This document shows, one piece after another, positions 51,960 through 61,581 of a DNA stretch of 64,000 nt. This stretch comes from Morganella psychrotolerans. Its GTDB lineage: Bacteria; Pseudomonadota; Gammaproteobacteria; Enterobacterales; Enterobacteriaceae. Below the pieces are notes generated by a model. It was not told the origin of the DNA and did no database searches. It saw only the letters and a list, made by a program, of their open reading frames with translations. The DNA is taken from assembly GCF_001676155.1 (NCBI RefSeq), contig NZ_LZEW01000003.1, positions 1 to 64,000 on the forward strand, in the 5' to 3' direction. Position numbers and translations under genes: made by a program. The stretch's first letter is position 1. Each line of letters begins with the position of its first letter.

Positions 51960-52760
51960 ATAATAAATAATTCGCTAATTCTTTGACAAACATGAAGAAT
52001 ACACTAAATACTACTTTTTTCAACAATTTCACTTTCCGGGTGTTATTACCAATAACTTGGTGAATACGACATTATTACACAGGAATATTATTTTATTTGT
52101 TTTTAACAAATATCATTATTACCATAAAATAACACCCACATGATGTACAAATAAAATAACAACCAATCAAGCCAGGATAATTAAATAGAATAACCTGTCA
52201 ATATTACGTTAATATAACCACCTATTTATAAACAGGTGTATTTATATGTATTTGCTAAAAAAACGAAAAAATAATGAAATTATTTTTATAATTTATGGAA
52301 ATTTTTTATATTATTTGATCTATCATCGATACTGGTATCCGCTCAATGGATTTAACAAATCTGCTTATAAGCTGTGATGTATCCGGTATTTGTTACTCAC
52401 CACATCAACCATGATGGCAAAATCTGTCGTAGTAGTTTAATCACCCATTATGTACACATATCCAGCATCAATATCTTTATATTAGGTATAATCCCGAGTA
52501 AATATCAGAATATTCCCCTTACCCGTCATTCATGTAAGATGTTAAAACCCATGAATTATCCATAACAACATGAAATAGTTGAGGTTACAGTGTTCATACT
52601 TAGTTACGCCCGGGTAGATGTTTATATTTTGTTGATTTTTTGTATATATTACATATTAAAATGGTATCGATTATACTTTTTAAAGACCCCCTTTGAGGAA
52701 ACAAATCCGTCAAGTTAAATTTCAATATTATTAATGACAACCGTTTATCTAAAATAATTT
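51960..52760. other. 801-base AT-rich gap
   Basis: AT-rich spacer between the exporter and the first MrpJ-like gene. Several small open frames occur without ribosome sites or recognisable products. No terminator or repeat stands out; it probably contains the promoters of the flanking genes. Confidence 0.55.
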
Positions 52761-53004
52761 ATGACAACATATGATAAATATGAGTTGGCGATGTTTATTG
52801 GCAAAAAAAATAAAGTGTCAGCGTATTTCCCGATGCCTGACAGGAAGAGAACTGTCAATGAAAATTAATATCTCACAGCAACAGCTATCCCGATATGAAA
52901 CGGGGGCGAGTTTAATTCCGCTTGATAAGCTATTAATGCTCGCTGACGTCCTGAATATTAATGTTAATTATTTTTTTGATGATACCCGTTGTGATGAAGA
53001 ATAG
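52761..53004 (+). CDS. MrpJ-like XRE regulator 1, broken by +1 in A8
   Basis: Small HTH protein of the MrpJ type (fimbria-linked repressors of motility in Proteus). The HTH core is TGRELSMKINISQQQLSRYETG, with the SQQQ-x-SRYE hallmark. ATG 52761 encodes MTTYDKYELAMFIGKKIKCQRI once the A8 run at 52803-52810 is read as seven; IGKKIK is the expected pre-HTH segment. The restored protein has 80 residues. As written, the other frame begins at 52771 with an unrelated N-terminus. A second copy follows 45 bases downstream. Confidence 0.78.
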
Positions 53005-53049
53005 CCTTTAATTTGACAAACATTAATATGTAATTAACCAGACTGACAG

Positions 53050-53388
53050 ATGATAATGAGTAATAAAACAGATAATAACCTGAACACCAGCATCAGCGAG
53101 ATGTACAAAATGATCGGCGGACAGATCCGCAAGATACGTAAACTAACCGGTATCACATCAACTGAACTCGCCGGGATGATTGGCGTATCACAACAGCAGA
53201 TATCCCGCTATGAGAATGGCAGTACCAAAATTTCATTAGATATTATTCTGAGGATCTCCCGGGTATTCAATACCTCGCCCTACTATTTTATAGACGATGG
53301 TCTGCTCTTCTTTATTCACCATCACCTGCCGGAGGAGAATACCTTTTTGCACGATACCGGGACCCTACTGCCCGTACCGATAATATAA
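53050..53388 (+). CDS. MrpJ-like XRE regulator 2
   Basis: A 112-residue HTH protein: GGQIRKIRKLTGITSTELAGMIGVSQQQISRYENGSTKI (about 24-62), then LDIILRISRVFNTSPYYFIDD. The SQQQ-x-SRYE motif equals that of MrpJ relatives and of gene 1, so the pair probably arose by duplication. No fimbrial genes are present within the window, though MrpJ genes normally end fimbrial operons. ATG 53056 is an alternative start. Confidence 0.83.
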   Translation: MIMSNKTDNNLNTSISEMYKMIGGQIRKIRKLTGITSTELAGMIGVSQQQISRYENGSTKISLDIILRISRVFNTSPYYFIDDGLLFFIHHHLPEENTFLHDTGTLLPVPII

Positions 53389-53601
53389 TTCATCCCGAAG
53401 CAATAACACTCCACAGTGTTATTGCATCCTTTCATTTGATTATTATTCGTTTTATTGTGTCTGCCCCCTGAAAGCTCAACATAATTTGCCCTGAATCGAC
53501 AGCAGTTTTTTCGACAAAATAGTACCGGTTCCGGTTATTCTGCCGGAATTCATGCTAGAGTGAGTCGTTTATCTATTTATTGGTTAACGGAAGGCAACGT
53601 C

Positions 53602-54115
53602 ATGCAACCTGTTGATATAACATCTTTATTAAAAAAAAGCAGAAGCACTGTGTCAATCACGCAGTGTGCGCATGACCTCTCAGCGTAAAGCTATCTTACA
53701 ACTGATTGCCGGGCAGCATGGCGCCATCAGTGCGTATGAATTACTGGATTTACTACGGGAAACAGAGCCGCAGGCAAAACCGCCGACCATTTACCGCGGA
53801 CTGGAATTTCTGCTGGAACAAGGGTTTATCCACAAAATTGAATCAACAAACAGCTTTGTTATGTGTCCGCATTTTGATAAACCCAGCCACACCTCTGTTT
53901 TATTTATCTGTGATCGCTGCAATAGTGTGACTGAGCGGGATGGTGAACAGATTGATTCACAAATTAATCTGCTGGCAGATGCCGCGCAGTTTCATATCCG
54001 CCATAGTGTGATTGAAGCGCACGGCTATTGCCGACCCTGCTATGATATCGAATCCTGCACACACAGAGATAAATGTCTGCACGACCACGAAGAGCCGCAT
54101 AAACGCGGGCGCTGA
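53602..54115 (+). CDS. zur: zinc uptake regulator Zur, broken by +1 in A8
   Basis: Fur-family zinc-responsive repressor. The main frame (from 53666) has RMTSQRKAILQLIAGQHGAIS, PPTIYRGLEFLLEQGF, and zinc residues in CDRCNSV and CRPCYDIESC. The missing N-terminus lies in another frame from ATG 53602 (MQPVDITSLLKK). Reading the A8 run (53631-53638) as seven gives LLKKAEALCQSRSVRMTSQR, matching LLAQAEKICAQRNVRLTPQR of E. coli Zur. Total 170 residues (E. coli 171). As written, translation from the real start stops at TAA after 29 codons. Confidence 0.92.
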
Positions 54116-54120
54116 ATAAC

Positions 54121-54161
54121 AAAAAACCACAGGTTCCGTCTCCGGCACGCTGTGGTTTTTT
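54121..54161. terminator. bidirectional terminator zur/lexA
   Basis: AAAAAACCACA and TGTGGTTTTTT form a stem between convergent zur and lexA. Confidence 0.87.
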
Positions 54162-54198
54162 AAGCGATTTTGCGTATTAACCAATCCCAATCGCTGAA

Positions 54199-54813
54199 TC
54201 AGTTCCAGTCGCTGTTACGGATAACCCCGACAGCCAGACCTTCAACAATAAAGCTTTGTTCCCGTAAATCGACAACAATCGGGCTGAACTCTGCATTTTC
54301 AGCGTGAAGCTCAATTTTATTGCCTACTTTCTTAAACCGCTTAACGGTAACTTCATCTTCAATGCGGGCAACCACAACCTGGCCGTTATGCACGTCCTGG
54401 GTTTTATGCACCGCAAGTAAATCACCATCCATAATACCGATATCTTTCATTGACATGCCATTCACCCGCAGCAAAAAATCTGCGCTGGGTTTAAAGAGTG
54501 ACGGGTCAACCTGATAATAGCTTTCGATATGTTCCTGCGCTAACAACGGTTCACCTGCAGCCACGCGGCCAATCAGAGGTAAACCTGCATCGTCTTCTTC
54601 TTCCATAAGCAGACGGATCCCCCGGGATGCTCCCGAGATAATTTCAATTACGCCTTTACGCGCCAGTGCTTTCAGATGCTCTTCCGCCGCATTCGGAGAG
54701 CGAAAACCCAGGCGGGCCGCAATCTCTGCACGCGTTGGTGGCATGCCCGTCTGCGCAATATGGTCACGTACCAGGTCATATACCTGTTGTTGCCGTGCCG
54801 TCAGTGCTTTCAT
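54199..54813 (-). CDS. lexA: SOS repressor LexA
   Basis: Self-cleaving repressor of the SOS regulon. It has 204 residues (E. coli 202). The winged HTH has [18 protein letters not shown] and [26 protein letters not shown]. The cleavage site is Ala-Gly in [10 protein letters not shown]. The catalytic Ser is in [16 protein letters not shown], and the Lys is in [13 protein letters not shown]'s upstream counterpart region near residue 158. It is autoregulated by two upstream boxes. Confidence 0.97.
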   Translation of the reverse strand: MKALTARQQQVYDLVRDHIAQTGMPPTRAEIAARLGFRSPNAAEEHLKALARKGVIEIISGASRGIRLLMEEEDDAGLPLIGRVAAGEPLLAQEHIESYYQVDPSLFKPSADFLLRVNGMSMKDIGIMDGDLLAVHKTQDVHNGQVVVARIEDEVTVKRFKKVGNKIELHAENAEFSPIVVDLREQSFIVEGLAVGVIRNSDWN

Positions 54814-54821
54814 TCCGCCCC

Positions 54822-54858
54822 CTGTTTGTTTATACAGTCAAGCTGTGAGTATATACAG
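54822..54858 (-). promoter_or_regulatory. two LexA boxes upstream of lexA
   Basis: CTGTTTGTTTATACAG (54822-54837) and CTGTGAGTATATACAG (54843-54858) are both perfect CTGT-N8-ACAG palindromes, spaced by five bases (21 between centres), as in the E. coli lexA operator. Confidence 0.95.
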
Positions 54859-54930
54859 GTATTTCAGGATTGGGAACCACAACATGAGGGAAATACGCGC
54901 ACAACTGCATGTTTCATAAAAAATAGTCTG

Positions 54931-55311
54931 TCACAGGCGCTGAAAATAGCCGATAAACAGCATAATCCAGATAAACAACCCGAGTAATGACGCAACAAAC
55001 ACCGCTGCCGATCCCATATCTTTCGCCCGCCCGGAAAGCGCATGGTATTCTGTACCGATCCTGTCAACAACCGCTTCAATCGCACTGTTAAGCAACTCAA
55101 TCACCACCACCAGCACCACGGACCCGACCAGTAAAATCCGCTCAATGGCAGAGAAAGATAATGAAAACGCAATAATCACAGCAGGAACAAGTGCCAGCAA
55201 CTCCTGACGGATAGCTGCTTCATGCTGCCATCCGGCTTTCAGCCCTTTCCAGGAATAACCTGCTGCTTTAATTACACGTATAAAACCGGTATTTTTCTTC
55301 ATTTTGGTCAC
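54931..55311 (-). CDS. dgkA: diacylglycerol kinase DgkA
   Basis: Small trimeric inner-membrane kinase recycling diacylglycerol to phosphatidate. It has 126 residues (E. coli 122) with three membrane helices. The catalytic block ELLNSAIEAVVDRIGTEYHALSGRAKDMGSAAV is conserved. ATG 55311 (MTKMKKNTGF) or ATG 55302 are possible. Divergent from plsB, as in E. coli. Confidence 0.95.
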   Translation of the reverse strand: MTKMKKNTGFIRVIKAAGYSWKGLKAGWQHEAAIRQELLALVPAVIIAFSLSFSAIERILLVGSVVLVVVIELLNSAIEAVVDRIGTEYHALSGRAKDMGSAAVFVASLLGLFIWIMLFIGYFQRL

Positions 55312-55440
55312 TGTTTATTCATTGATTATCTGAAAATTTGCCGCTGATTTTTCACTGCGTTATTATTGGTGTAACACAGACCCGGCTTCGCCTTTCTGGT
55401 ATGCTGAGCGCGAATTATCAACAAGAGGCTTCATACATTT

Positions 55441-57958
55441 ATGTCACTCTGGCGTAAAATATACTATAACGCATTGAGTTTACCATTGAAATTATTGGTA
55501 AAAAGCAAGCCGATCCCGACGGATCCGGTCAACGAACTGGGGCTGGATACACAACATCCGACACTCTATGTTCTCCCTTATCATTCTAAGGCTGACTTAC
55601 TCACGCTGCGCCGCCAATGCCTCGCACAAGGTCTGCCAGATCCGCTGGAAGATAATACCATTGGTAATACCACATTGCCCGGGTATGTCTTTATCGATGA
55701 CGGCCCGCGGGTATTCCGTTATTACGCCCTGAATCCGCGTAAAGATTCGGTCAATATTTTCCATGCGTATCTGGATCTGCACCGCAATAATCCGGCGCTG
55801 GATATTCAGATGCTGCCGGTTTCTGTGATGTTCGGACGCTCTCCGGGACGCGAAGGACACAACGGCGTACCGCACCTGCGCTTATTAAACGGTATTCAGA
55901 AATTTTTTGCCGTTATCTGGCTCGGACGCGACAGCTTTGTGCGCTTTTCTCAGCCGGTTTCCATGGGTGCGATGGCATCAGAGCACGGCACTGACACTAT
56001 TATTGCTAATAAACTGGCCCGTGTCGCCCGTATTCACTTTTCACGCCAGCGCATGGCGGCAATCGGTCCGAAACTGCCGGTTCGTCAGGAATTATTTAAT
56101 AAACTGCTGAAATCCAAAGTGATTGAAAAAGCAGTTGAAGACGAAGCAAAAACCAAAAAAAATCACCCCTGAAAAAGCCCGGCAAAACGCAGTATCGATG
56201 ATGAATGAAGTGGCAGCAAACTTCACTTACGATGCTCTGCGCGTTGCTGACCGGGTGTTGCGCTGGACATGGAACCGCCTGTATCAGGGGCTGAATGTCC
56301 ATAACGCCGAGCGGGTACGCCAGTTGGCGCAGGATGGTCATGAGATAGTGTATGTTCCCTGCCACCGCAGCCATATGGACTATCTGCTGCTCTCTTATGT
56401 GCTTTATCATCAGGGGCTGGTGCCGCCGCATATTGCTGCGGGGATTAACCTCAATTTCTGGCCTGCCGGTCCGATTTTCCGCCGTCTCGGGGCATTCTTT
56501 ATCCGCCGGAGCTTCAAAGGCAATAAACTCTACTCCACAGTTTTCCGCGAGTACCTGAGTGAATTGTTCTCACGCGGCTACTCGATTGAGTACTTTGTCG
56601 AAGGCGGACGCTCACGGACAGGTCGTCTGCTTGAGCCGAAAACCGGCACACTTTCCATGACACTCCAGGCGATGCTGCGCGGTGACTCCCGCCCTATTAC
56701 CCTGGTACCGGTATATATCGGCTATGAGCATGTGATGGAAGTGGGTACTTACGCAAAAGAGCTGCGTGGTGCCACCAAGCAGAAAGAAGGTTTTATGCAG
56801 ATGGTGCGCGGACTGCGCAAGCTGCGTAATCTCGGTCAGGGTTATGTGAACTTCGGTCAGCCAATTCCGCTGTCCCAGTATCTGACCCGCCGGGTGCCTG
56901 ACTGGCGCGACGCGATTGACCCTGTCGAGCCACAGCGCCCGTCCTGGCTGACACCAACAGCAACTGCGCTGGCAGGTAATATTATGGTTAACATCAATAA
57001 TGCTGCCGCCGCAAATGCCATCAATCTGTGTACCACTGCCCTGCTCGCATCACGTCAGCGCTCACTGACCCGCGAACAGCTGCTTGAACAGCTTGATTGC
57101 TATCTGCAACTGCTGCGCAATGTGCCTTACTCACCGGACAGCACCACGCCGGACAAAACGGCAGAAGCACTGCTGGAACACGCATTGCAGATGAATAAGT
57201 TTGAGGTTGAGAAAGATAGCCTCGGCGATATCATCGTCCTCCCGCGTGAAACGGCCGTTCTGATGACATATTACCGGAACAACATATTGCATATGCTGGT
57301 ACTCCCGTCGCTTATCGCCAGTATTCTTATTCATCACCGCCGTATCAGCATTGATACAATCCGTGAACATATCGGCATGATCTATCCACTGCTGAAAGCA
57401 GAATTATTTATGCGCTACAGCCGGGAAGAGTTGCCGGATATTCTCGATACCATTATTGATGAGCTGTGCCGTCAGAAGCTTCTCTGTCGTAAAGACGATA
57501 ACATGCTGGTGATTAACCCGGCACGTATCCGTCCGTTACAACTGCTGGCCGCCGGTGTGCGTGAAACGCTGCAACGTTATGCGATCACACTGTCGCTGCT
57601 GAATGCCACACCGGAAATCAGCCGCTCAACACTGGAAAGAGAGAGCCGGACGCTGGCACAGCGCCTGTCTGTCCTGCACGGGATCAATGCACCGGAATTC
57701 TTTGATAAAGCTGTGTTCGCGACTCTGGTCGGCACACTGCGCGAAGAAGGTTACATCAATGACAGTGATGACATCATTGAAGCCAATGCACAGACGTTCT
57801 ACAACGTGCTGGCGGAGCTGATGTCACCGGAAGTACGTCTGACCATTGAGAGTGTCAGTCTGGAAGCGGAGCACGACGAAACCGCACCACAAGAGCCTGA
57901 CGCGCTATTACCGGCAGATAATGCAGATAATAATGACGATAAAACACCTCAGAACTGA
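55441..57958 (+). CDS. plsB: glycerol-3-phosphate acyltransferase PlsB, broken by +1 in A8
   Basis: Membrane-bound enzyme making lysophosphatidate, the first step of phospholipid synthesis; essential in E. coli without compensating genes. Frame one (55441-56172) has the N-terminal third ([29 protein letters not shown]-type region, EDEAKTKK) and stops. Frame two runs 56123-57958, with the catalytic [15 protein letters not shown] (HX4D), [16 protein letters not shown] and [11 protein letters not shown]. Reading the A8 run (56155-56162) as seven joins AKTKK to ITPEKARQN, matching KKISHEKAQQN in E. coli. The restored protein has 838 residues (E. coli about 807). Confidence 0.94.
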
Positions 57959-57972
57959 TCAGTTCTGAGAAC

Positions 57973-58010
57973 AAAAAAAAGGTGATTGGGTTTTCCCAAT
58001 CACCTTTTTT
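57973..58010. terminator. bidirectional terminator plsB/ubiA
   Basis: GGTGATTGGG-TTTT-CCCAATCACC stem flanked by A8 and T6, between convergent plsB and ubiA. Confidence 0.92.
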
Positions 58011-58028
58011 ATTGCCCGTTATTTGTGG

Positions 58029-58910
58029 TTACAGATAACTGACCAGCATGCCGAGAAACAAAATAAACCCGACATAGTTATTATTCATAAATGCCTGGAA
58101 ACACGGGTCGCGTTCGCGATCAGCCATCAATCTCTGCTGATACACAAATAAAGCCCCCGCCAGCAGCAACGACCAATAGAAAATCCCCGAAAGATTAGCC
58201 ATCACGCCAATCCATAGCAGCATTAAAATCATCACTAACTGTAATGCTCCGATAATCATTTTATCAAAGCGCCCGAACAAAATTGCTGTCGATTTCACGC
58301 CGATTTTTATATCGTCGTTGCGATCCACCATTGCATACTGTGTATCATAAATCAGTGACCAGACAATGTTGGCAGCAAACAACAGCCAGCACACCGCCGG
58401 CAGGGATTCACTGACGGCGGCAAACGCCATCGGGATCGACCAGCCGAATGCCGCACCCAGTACCACCTGCGGCAGATGGCTGACCCGTTTGACAAACGGA
58501 TACACCCAGGCCAGTGCCAGCCCTGCGACAGACAGCCAGATAGTCATGGTATTGAGTGTCAGCACCAGCCCGAACGACGCAATGACCAGAACCACAAATA
58601 AAATCTTGGCTTCTTTTTCAGTAACATCGCCACTCGGCAGCGGTCGTTTTTTTGTCCGCTCCACTGCACCGTCAAATTTCCGGTCAGCGAAATCATTAAT
58701 CACACAACCGGCAGCACGCATACTGAATACGCCAATCGTAAAAATAAGCAGGATCCGCCAGTCAGGAATTCCTTTGGCGGCAATCCACAAGGCCCAGTAC
58801 GTCGGCCAGAGCAATAAAAGGGCGCCGATAGGTTTATCTATCCGCATCAGGCGGCTGTATGCCTGCCATTTGCGATGCACCATGCTTTGTTCCACGTTAA
58901 TCTTCTCCAT
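58029..58910 (-). CDS. ubiA: 4-hydroxybenzoate octaprenyltransferase UbiA
   Basis: Inner-membrane prenyltransferase attaching the polyprenyl chain to 4-hydroxybenzoate. It has 293 residues (E. coli 290) and about nine helices. The two Asp-rich Mg-diphosphate motifs are NDFADRKFD and [12 protein letters not shown]. The start ATG 58910 overlaps the end of ubiC by 14 bases, so translation is coupled (ubiC-ubiA order). Confidence 0.96.
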   Translation of the reverse strand: MEKINVEQSMVHRKWQAYSRLMRIDKPIGALLLLWPTYWALWIAAKGIPDWRILLIFTIGVFSMRAAGCVINDFADRKFDGAVERTKKRPLPSGDVTEKEAKILFVVLVIASFGLVLTLNTMTIWLSVAGLALAWVYPFVKRVSHLPQVVLGAAFGWSIPMAFAAVSESLPAVCWLLFAANIVWSLIYDTQYAMVDRNDDIKIGVKSTAILFGRFDKMIIGALQLVMILMLLWIGVMANLSGIFYWSLLLAGALFVYQQRLMADRERDPCFQAFMNNNYVGFILFLGMLVSYL

Positions 58911-59421
58911 GATGTTCGCTTACCGCGTATGCCGGAGATTCCGGCAAAAAAATTTCAGTCAGTAACAATGGCTTACCGGCAAGCCGCAACCGCGAGCAGC
59001 GCGCCCAGTTATGTTCTGACCGACCGAAGCGGATATGATCCCGGGTCAGGCAGCCACTGGTAAATAAATAGCGCCCGAGAGGCACATTGCCCATCTGCAA
59101 TAATTGCCGCTCTTCACCCGTCAGCGTCTCTTCCGGCACGACTGTCCTGCCGGTCAGCCAGGCAATCCCGTCACCGTACAACACCACTTCCCGTAACCAG
59201 TAACGCGCACTGTCGGGCAGATTCATCTGCTCTTCTTCCGTCAGTGCATCGCGGGAAATATAGCGTTCACAATACGGCGCTGCCGTCACTTCTGTGCAGT
59301 GTTGTTCAAAACGCCGGGTCATCGATCCTAATTCTACCAGCCAATCCAGTACTATTGCGGGGATCGTATCCGCATTATCAAGCCAGAGGATCGGCGGCGT
59401 GGGTATTATTTTTGTTTCCAC
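58897..59421 (-). CDS. ubiC: chorismate pyruvate-lyase UbiC
   Basis: Cytosolic enzyme converting chorismate to 4-hydroxybenzoate plus pyruvate, the first ubiquinone step. It has 174 residues (E. coli 165). Family segments are [34 protein letters not shown] and the C-terminal [17 protein letters not shown]. It is upstream of and overlapping ubiA. Confidence 0.94.
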   Translation of the reverse strand: METKIIPTPPILWLDNADTIPAIVLDWLVELGSMTRRFEQHCTEVTAAPYCERYISRDALTEEEQMNLPDSARYWLREVVLYGDGIAWLTGRTVVPEETLTGEERQLLQMGNVPLGRYLFTSGCLTRDHIRFGRSEHNWARCSRLRLAGKPLLLTEIFLPESPAYAVSEHHGED

Positions 59422-59595
59422 TCATGAAACTCCGTGGTGTCGATCCGCTTTTTGTTCCCGTATTTGCAGATGAAATTACGTGTTTTGGTCATACAAACCA
59501 TTATTTATCCGGTGAACAGGAAGCATGATAAGTGTCCGGATACACTTTAACAAAATCAGGGGTAAAATGAGTGAGTTGATGAAAATATTTTGTCA

Positions 59596-59700
59596 TATAC
59601 CCACCGCCATTCAGGATGCAGGCAGGGAAGACCGGCGGGAGCATAAATAAACTATGTGACCCCGCGGGCTGAAGGCAAACAACTACCAATGCTACCCATA
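59596..59700 (-). repeat. degenerate MITE-like repeat copy F
   Basis: TATACCCACCGCCATTCAGG, then GGGAGCATAAATAAACTATG and a GTGACCCCG segment align with copy D. The other end has decayed (GCTACCCATA at about 59691-59700). It is the only recognisable structure in the 59422-59894 gap, whose remainder is AT-rich promoter DNA of the esterase gene. Confidence 0.75.
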
Positions 59701-59894
59701 GCGCTCCTCTTTTCAAAAAAATGTAACAACAATAACCCCACAAAAATCTTAACAAAACATAACACTCAATAAATATATTAATTAAGCATTTTGCGTCAAA
59801 ATAATAATCGATATGCATATTATTATCTATAATAAGCAAGTGATGCCATGCAAATGACTATTCCTTTGCTTCAATCAAATAAAAAGGAAATATT

Positions 59895-61496
59895 ATGCAA
59901 TCTCAAACCCGCAACCGATGCTTATCTGCATTTTTTGCAGTAACCGGGCTGGCAACACTGGTAACGCCAATGGCTACATCTGCTCAATCATCATCACCGG
60001 TTGTGCAATCACAGCAGGGAGCTATTGAGGGTGTATTGAAAGACGGTTATTTTCAATATAAAGGCATCCCCTATGCTCAGCCTCCGATTAATAACTTACG
60101 CTGGCAGCCGCCGGTTGAAGCCACAAACCGAAAAGACGTACTGAAAGCCGATCATTTCGGTAATACTTGTGCGACAAAACTTACATTAGGTGGCTTCGGA
60201 CCAACAAGTGACAGTGAAGACTGCCTTTACCTTAATGTTTATACTCCGGCGGGTATCAATAAAAAAGATTCCGCCAAGCTTCCGGTAATGGTGTGGATCC
60301 CGGGCGGCGGTCTGGGTTCCGGCTCCGGTAATGAATACAATCCGGTTGAATTGATCGCGGACAATGTCATTGTTGTTACCATGAATTACCGCCTGGGCAT
60401 GTTCGGATTCTTTTCACATCCGGCGCTTGCACATGAAGGTCATAGAACCATTAACTACGGTACAATGGATCAACAGGCAGCACTGTCCTGGGTAAACAAA
60501 AATATTGATGCCTTCGGCGGTGATAAAAAGAACATCACTCTCTTCGGTGAATCAGCCGGCGGGCACAGTGTACTGGCACAAATGGCGTCACCTGCCGCTA
60601 AAGGACTATTCCAGAAAGCGATTATTTCCAGTGGTTCATTTTCTCTCGTTCAGCCAACCATTAAAGAGTCCACTGAGATTGGTGAATTAGTAGCAAAAAA
60701 TGTAGGCTGTACCGACATGAGCAATGAAAAAATTGCTGAGTGCTTACGTGCTGTACCGACTAAAACCATCCTGGACAAAGGTGTGAACTACATGACAACC
60801 GCACAGGTTGTTACTGATGGTGAAGTCATGCCGCTCTCTCTGGAAGAGGCATTCCGTACAGGTCAATATAATCAAGTACCTGTTATCAATGGTTTTAATA
60901 CTAATGAAGGATCATTCTTTGCCGCAATGATGGAGCTGGATTCAGGTAAACCTATTGATAAACAAAGCTATCGTGGTGGTTTAACTGCATTTTTCGGTGA
61001 AAAAGATGCTGACAAACTGATGACTATCGCTGATTTACCGGATACAAAAGCGAATTTAGGGCAGAATTATGCCGATTTCTTTGGCCGGGCAAAATTTATC
61101 TGCCGGACACCACTTATCAATAATCTGCTGGCGGAAAGAAGTGCCGTATACAGCTACGAATTTGCTGATAAAACCGCACCGCAGTTTGCTAAAAAAGTAT
61201 CCTTCCCGTATAACGCCGCTCACACCAGTGATCTGCAATATATTTTCCGTGATTTCAGCGGAGCAACCGGTTCACTGAATCCACTGAATGCAAAACAGCA
61301 AGTTCTCTCATCAGCCATGGTTGGTTACTGGACTAATTTTGCAAAAAACGGAAATCCGAATGCAGAAGGTTTACCTCTGTGGACAAGCTACACACCAAAG
61401 CAGGAAGAAACCCTGTATCTGAGCACAGAGCAAATCAAGATGACTCATAATGTATCGCAAACATTTAATTGTGATGAATTCAAAGGGATCCTTTGA
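59895..61496 (+). CDS. exported type-B carboxylesterase
   Basis: Alpha/beta-hydrolase of the carboxylesterase/para-nitrobenzyl esterase family, 533 residues. A signal peptide spans about 1-30 (LSAFFAVTGLATLVTPMATSA), so it is exported. Signatures: SEDCLYLNVYTPAG, oxyanion loop IPGGGLGSGSG, nucleophile GESAGG (Ser about 220), acid in GFNTNEGSFF and His in NAAHTSDLQYIF. Cysteines 92/110 and two later ones could pair. Physiological substrate unknown. It has a good AAGGA site and its own terminator. Confidence 0.9.
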   Translation: MQSQTRNRCLSAFFAVTGLATLVTPMATSAQSSSPVVQSQQGAIEGVLKDGYFQYKGIPYAQPPINNLRWQPPVEATNRKDVLKADHFGNTCATKLTLGGFGPTSDSEDCLYLNVYTPAGINKKDSAKLPVMVWIPGGGLGSGSGNEYNPVELIADNVIVVTMNYRLGMFGFFSHPALAHEGHRTINYGTMDQQAALSWVNKNIDAFGGDKKNITLFGESAGGHSVLAQMASPAAKGLFQKAIISSGSFSLVQPTIKESTEIGELVAKNVGCTDMSNEKIAECLRAVPTKTILDKGVNYMTTAQVVTDGEVMPLSLEEAFRTGQYNQVPVINGFNTNEGSFFAAMMELDSGKPIDKQSYRGGLTAFFGEKDADKLMTIADLPDTKANLGQNYADFFGRAKFICRTPLINNLLAERSAVYSYEFADKTAPQFAKKVSFPYNAAHTSDLQYIFRDFSGATGSLNPLNAKQQVLSSAMVGYWTNFAKNGNPNAEGLPLWTSYTPKQEETLYLSTEQIKMTHNVSQTFNCDEFKGIL

Positions 61497-61528
61497 TTCG
61501 AAAACAGACACTTTGATTTTCTGATATT

Positions 61529-61560
61529 AAAAAGCCACGTTCAGATGAACGTGGCTTTTT
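61529..61560. terminator. bidirectional terminator esterase/pgi
   Basis: AAAAAGCCACGTTCA-GA-TGAACGTGGCTTTTT, a near-perfect 15-bp stem between convergent genes with T-runs on both strands. Confidence 0.93.
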
Positions 61561-61581
61561 ATATGCTCTGAAGAGATTTAA

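Noticed and set aside
52374-52565. 63-codon open frame upstream of the MrpJ-like genes
   Set aside because: No ribosome site or family match; AT-rich chance frame.
59501-59839. 112-codon minus-strand open frame
   Set aside because: It spans degenerate repeat copy F and the esterase promoter region.
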